Positions 62,642 to 64,000 of a DNA stretch of 64,000 nucleotides are shown here, in pieces. Position 1 is the first letter of the stretch. Every line of letters begins with the position of its first letter. This DNA comes from Talpa occidentalis (lineage: Eukaryota > Chordata > Mammalia > Eulipotyphla > Talpidae): the NCBI RefSeq assembly GCF_014898055.3, contig NW_026555331.1, positions 101,082,684-101,146,683 of the forward strand. Direction: 5' to 3'. The translations under genes were made by a program, and so were the position numbers. The notes under the pieces are model-generated. The model saw only the letters and a program-made list of their open reading frames with translations. It had not been told where the DNA came from and made no database searches.

Positions 62642-64000
62642 GTATTCTCGAAAATTAAAATAAACTTATTTCACTTCCCTTTTAGCTATAATTTCAGATA
62701 GTGAACTATAACCTTTGATTTTTATGGAATTCTTAATTTTTACATTTTTAATTTCTTGATGCACACTATCAAAGAGTTAGCATTATCCAAAATATAGTGG
62801 TAAAATATCATAAGATTTCATTGTGTGGTTACCTAACAATGTATATAATCCCTTGATTTTGAAAATGATGACTATAACATAGCTTTTTCTGAAAAGACAT
62901 TTTATGTATTGGGCATAATTTGAACTGGATTTGTTCAAGTCTGAAATTCTCTCTCTGGTAAGTGTCATCAAAAAACATTTGATGAAACAGTGTTTATTTA
63001 TTTATTCAACAAATATTTGTAACTCCCAAAGAAAGGTGTAGAGCACTGTGAAAGAGATTGATACATAAGGTGTGGTCTTTACCCTTAAAGAAGTAGTGTA
63101 TACATGTTGTTTATGTAATGATTGAAGTATCAGTGATGTATCCAGGATGCCCTTAATTTCTTCTTCTTTTTTTTTCTTTAAGTCCTGTGCCACCAGGGAG
63201 GCCCGTAGCATCGCATTTTAAAGCTTTGATTTGAGAATTTATCAAAAGCCCTTCTTGAACATATCTAAATGATATGGAAATATCAAAATTACAAAAAAAA
63301 AACAATACTTGTATCAAATAAAATATTTTTGAGAAATTGTTGTCAACCAGAGATTTCTTGGGTTGTCTGAACAGAGATTGGCAATAAGCAGCCACAAGCT
63401 CACTTCCCTAACTCCTAAAGGACTTTCTTTCCCCCAAGATCGCAAAGATTGAAAGCAAGCTTTCCAATTCTAAATAGCAGGGGGATGAACAAGTTCACGC
63501 TGATCCCACCCATTTCTTCTGGCAATTTTTGAACCTCAATTATATAGTTGTTGTTTTGATTTGCTGTATTTTATTGTCCTGGTTTCCTCAGTCTAGACTT
63601 GTAAAATTCTCATTGATAGATTCCTTTCCTTTGATCATTTGCTGCCTTTTCCAAGATTTGTTCTCCTTTTATTGTTTTTGTAGCAATATTCATACAAACA
63701 TGGATTTCTTACAATTTTTTGAAAGTACCTCTTCTATTTTCTGTCTTGTTTCAGTCATCTGTGAATAGCCCACAGGAAGAGAAGATTTCAAGCTTTTTCA
63801 GCTACATTTCAGACTGCTGTTTAAATGCAACGATATTTGATAAGTCTTCGATCTTTGTGCAGTTTAGTGGTTATTATTCCAGAGCCAAGCTCTTCACATT
63901 TCCTCTTCCCCTTTATCTAGGCTGAAGCTTGTCTTGTACTCATGTTCTTGGGCAAATAGGTAGAGGAAAAAAAATACATAATTGTTGACCAGTGTATTGA
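62642..64000. other. Intergenic DNA at the right edge
   Basis: A short AACAAATATTTGTAA trace near 63008 resembles a common old repeat end, and a minimal SINE remnant lies at 63165. No gene seen. Confidence 0.6.
63165..63204 (-). mobile_element. Minimal SINE remnant (head plus tail only)
   Basis: A T-rich tail (CTTTTTTTTTCTTTAAG) is joined directly to the reverse complement of the SINE head (TGTGCCACCAGGGAGGCCC). Confidence 0.75.

Overview
The window is nuclear DNA of a placental mammal. It is AT-rich, full of 5'-truncated L1 copies and about 50 copies of one tRNA-derived SINE, and carries fossils of MaLR, MIR, old L1 and hAT transposons. The only protein-coding gene I can support is the 5' end of IGF2BP3 (insulin-like growth factor 2 mRNA-binding protein 3) on the minus strand. 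Its first two coding exons are visible: exon 1 (46491-46665, RRM1 with both RNP motifs) and a 61-nt exon 2 (45081-45141). Both have canonical splice sites and compatible phases. I could not name the SINE family, so I do not name the species; the SINE does not look like the primate, rodent, rabbit, carnivore, horse, pig, ruminant or horseshoe-bat families I know.

Layout: 1-45080 is the start of IGF2BP3 intron 2 (the gene reads right to left; exon 3 was not found and probably lies left of base 1). This intron holds 42 SINE copies or pieces, several L1 3' ends, a MaLR LTR, a hAT transposase fossil and one very young, internally deleted LTR retrotransposon at 33067-35128. That element has near-identical LTRs, TG...CA ends and a CACCC target duplication. 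45142-46490 is the short GC-rich intron 1. About 45180-47990 is a CpG island covering exon 1, the 5' UTR and the promoter. 47990-64000 is upstream intergenic DNA with a second, unassigned CpG island at about 50440-51330 and more SINEs from 57.4 kb on.

SINE subtypes used below, all with a tRNA-like head (A box near TGGCGCAGCGG, B box GGTTCGATCC) and a tail ending AAATAAATAAATC(T)nAn. Type A has 'GAGCGCTGGGTTGCGAAGC' and ends 'GTACCCAGTGCTTGTATAAATAA'. Type B has 'GGGTTAAGCAC..CTATGAAGC' and ends 'CCCCAGTTCTTGTATGCATAA'. Type C has 'GCGGTTGAGC..CTGTGAAGCTGTC' and ends 'CCCCAGTTCTTGTATAAATAA'. A plus-strand copy starts GGGCCTCCC; a minus copy starts with a T run and ends GGGAGGCCC. Most translated ORFs in the window are readings of these SINEs and are not genes.

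The main points for a second look are: the young LTR element in the same orientation as IGF2BP3; an upstream ORF whose stop codon overlaps the IGF2BP3 start codon as ATGA; a 15.7-kb SINE-free zone around the promoter; repeated SINE insertion into the same target sites; and two SINEs that share an extra 3' sequence tag. I found no sign of an undescribed protein system.
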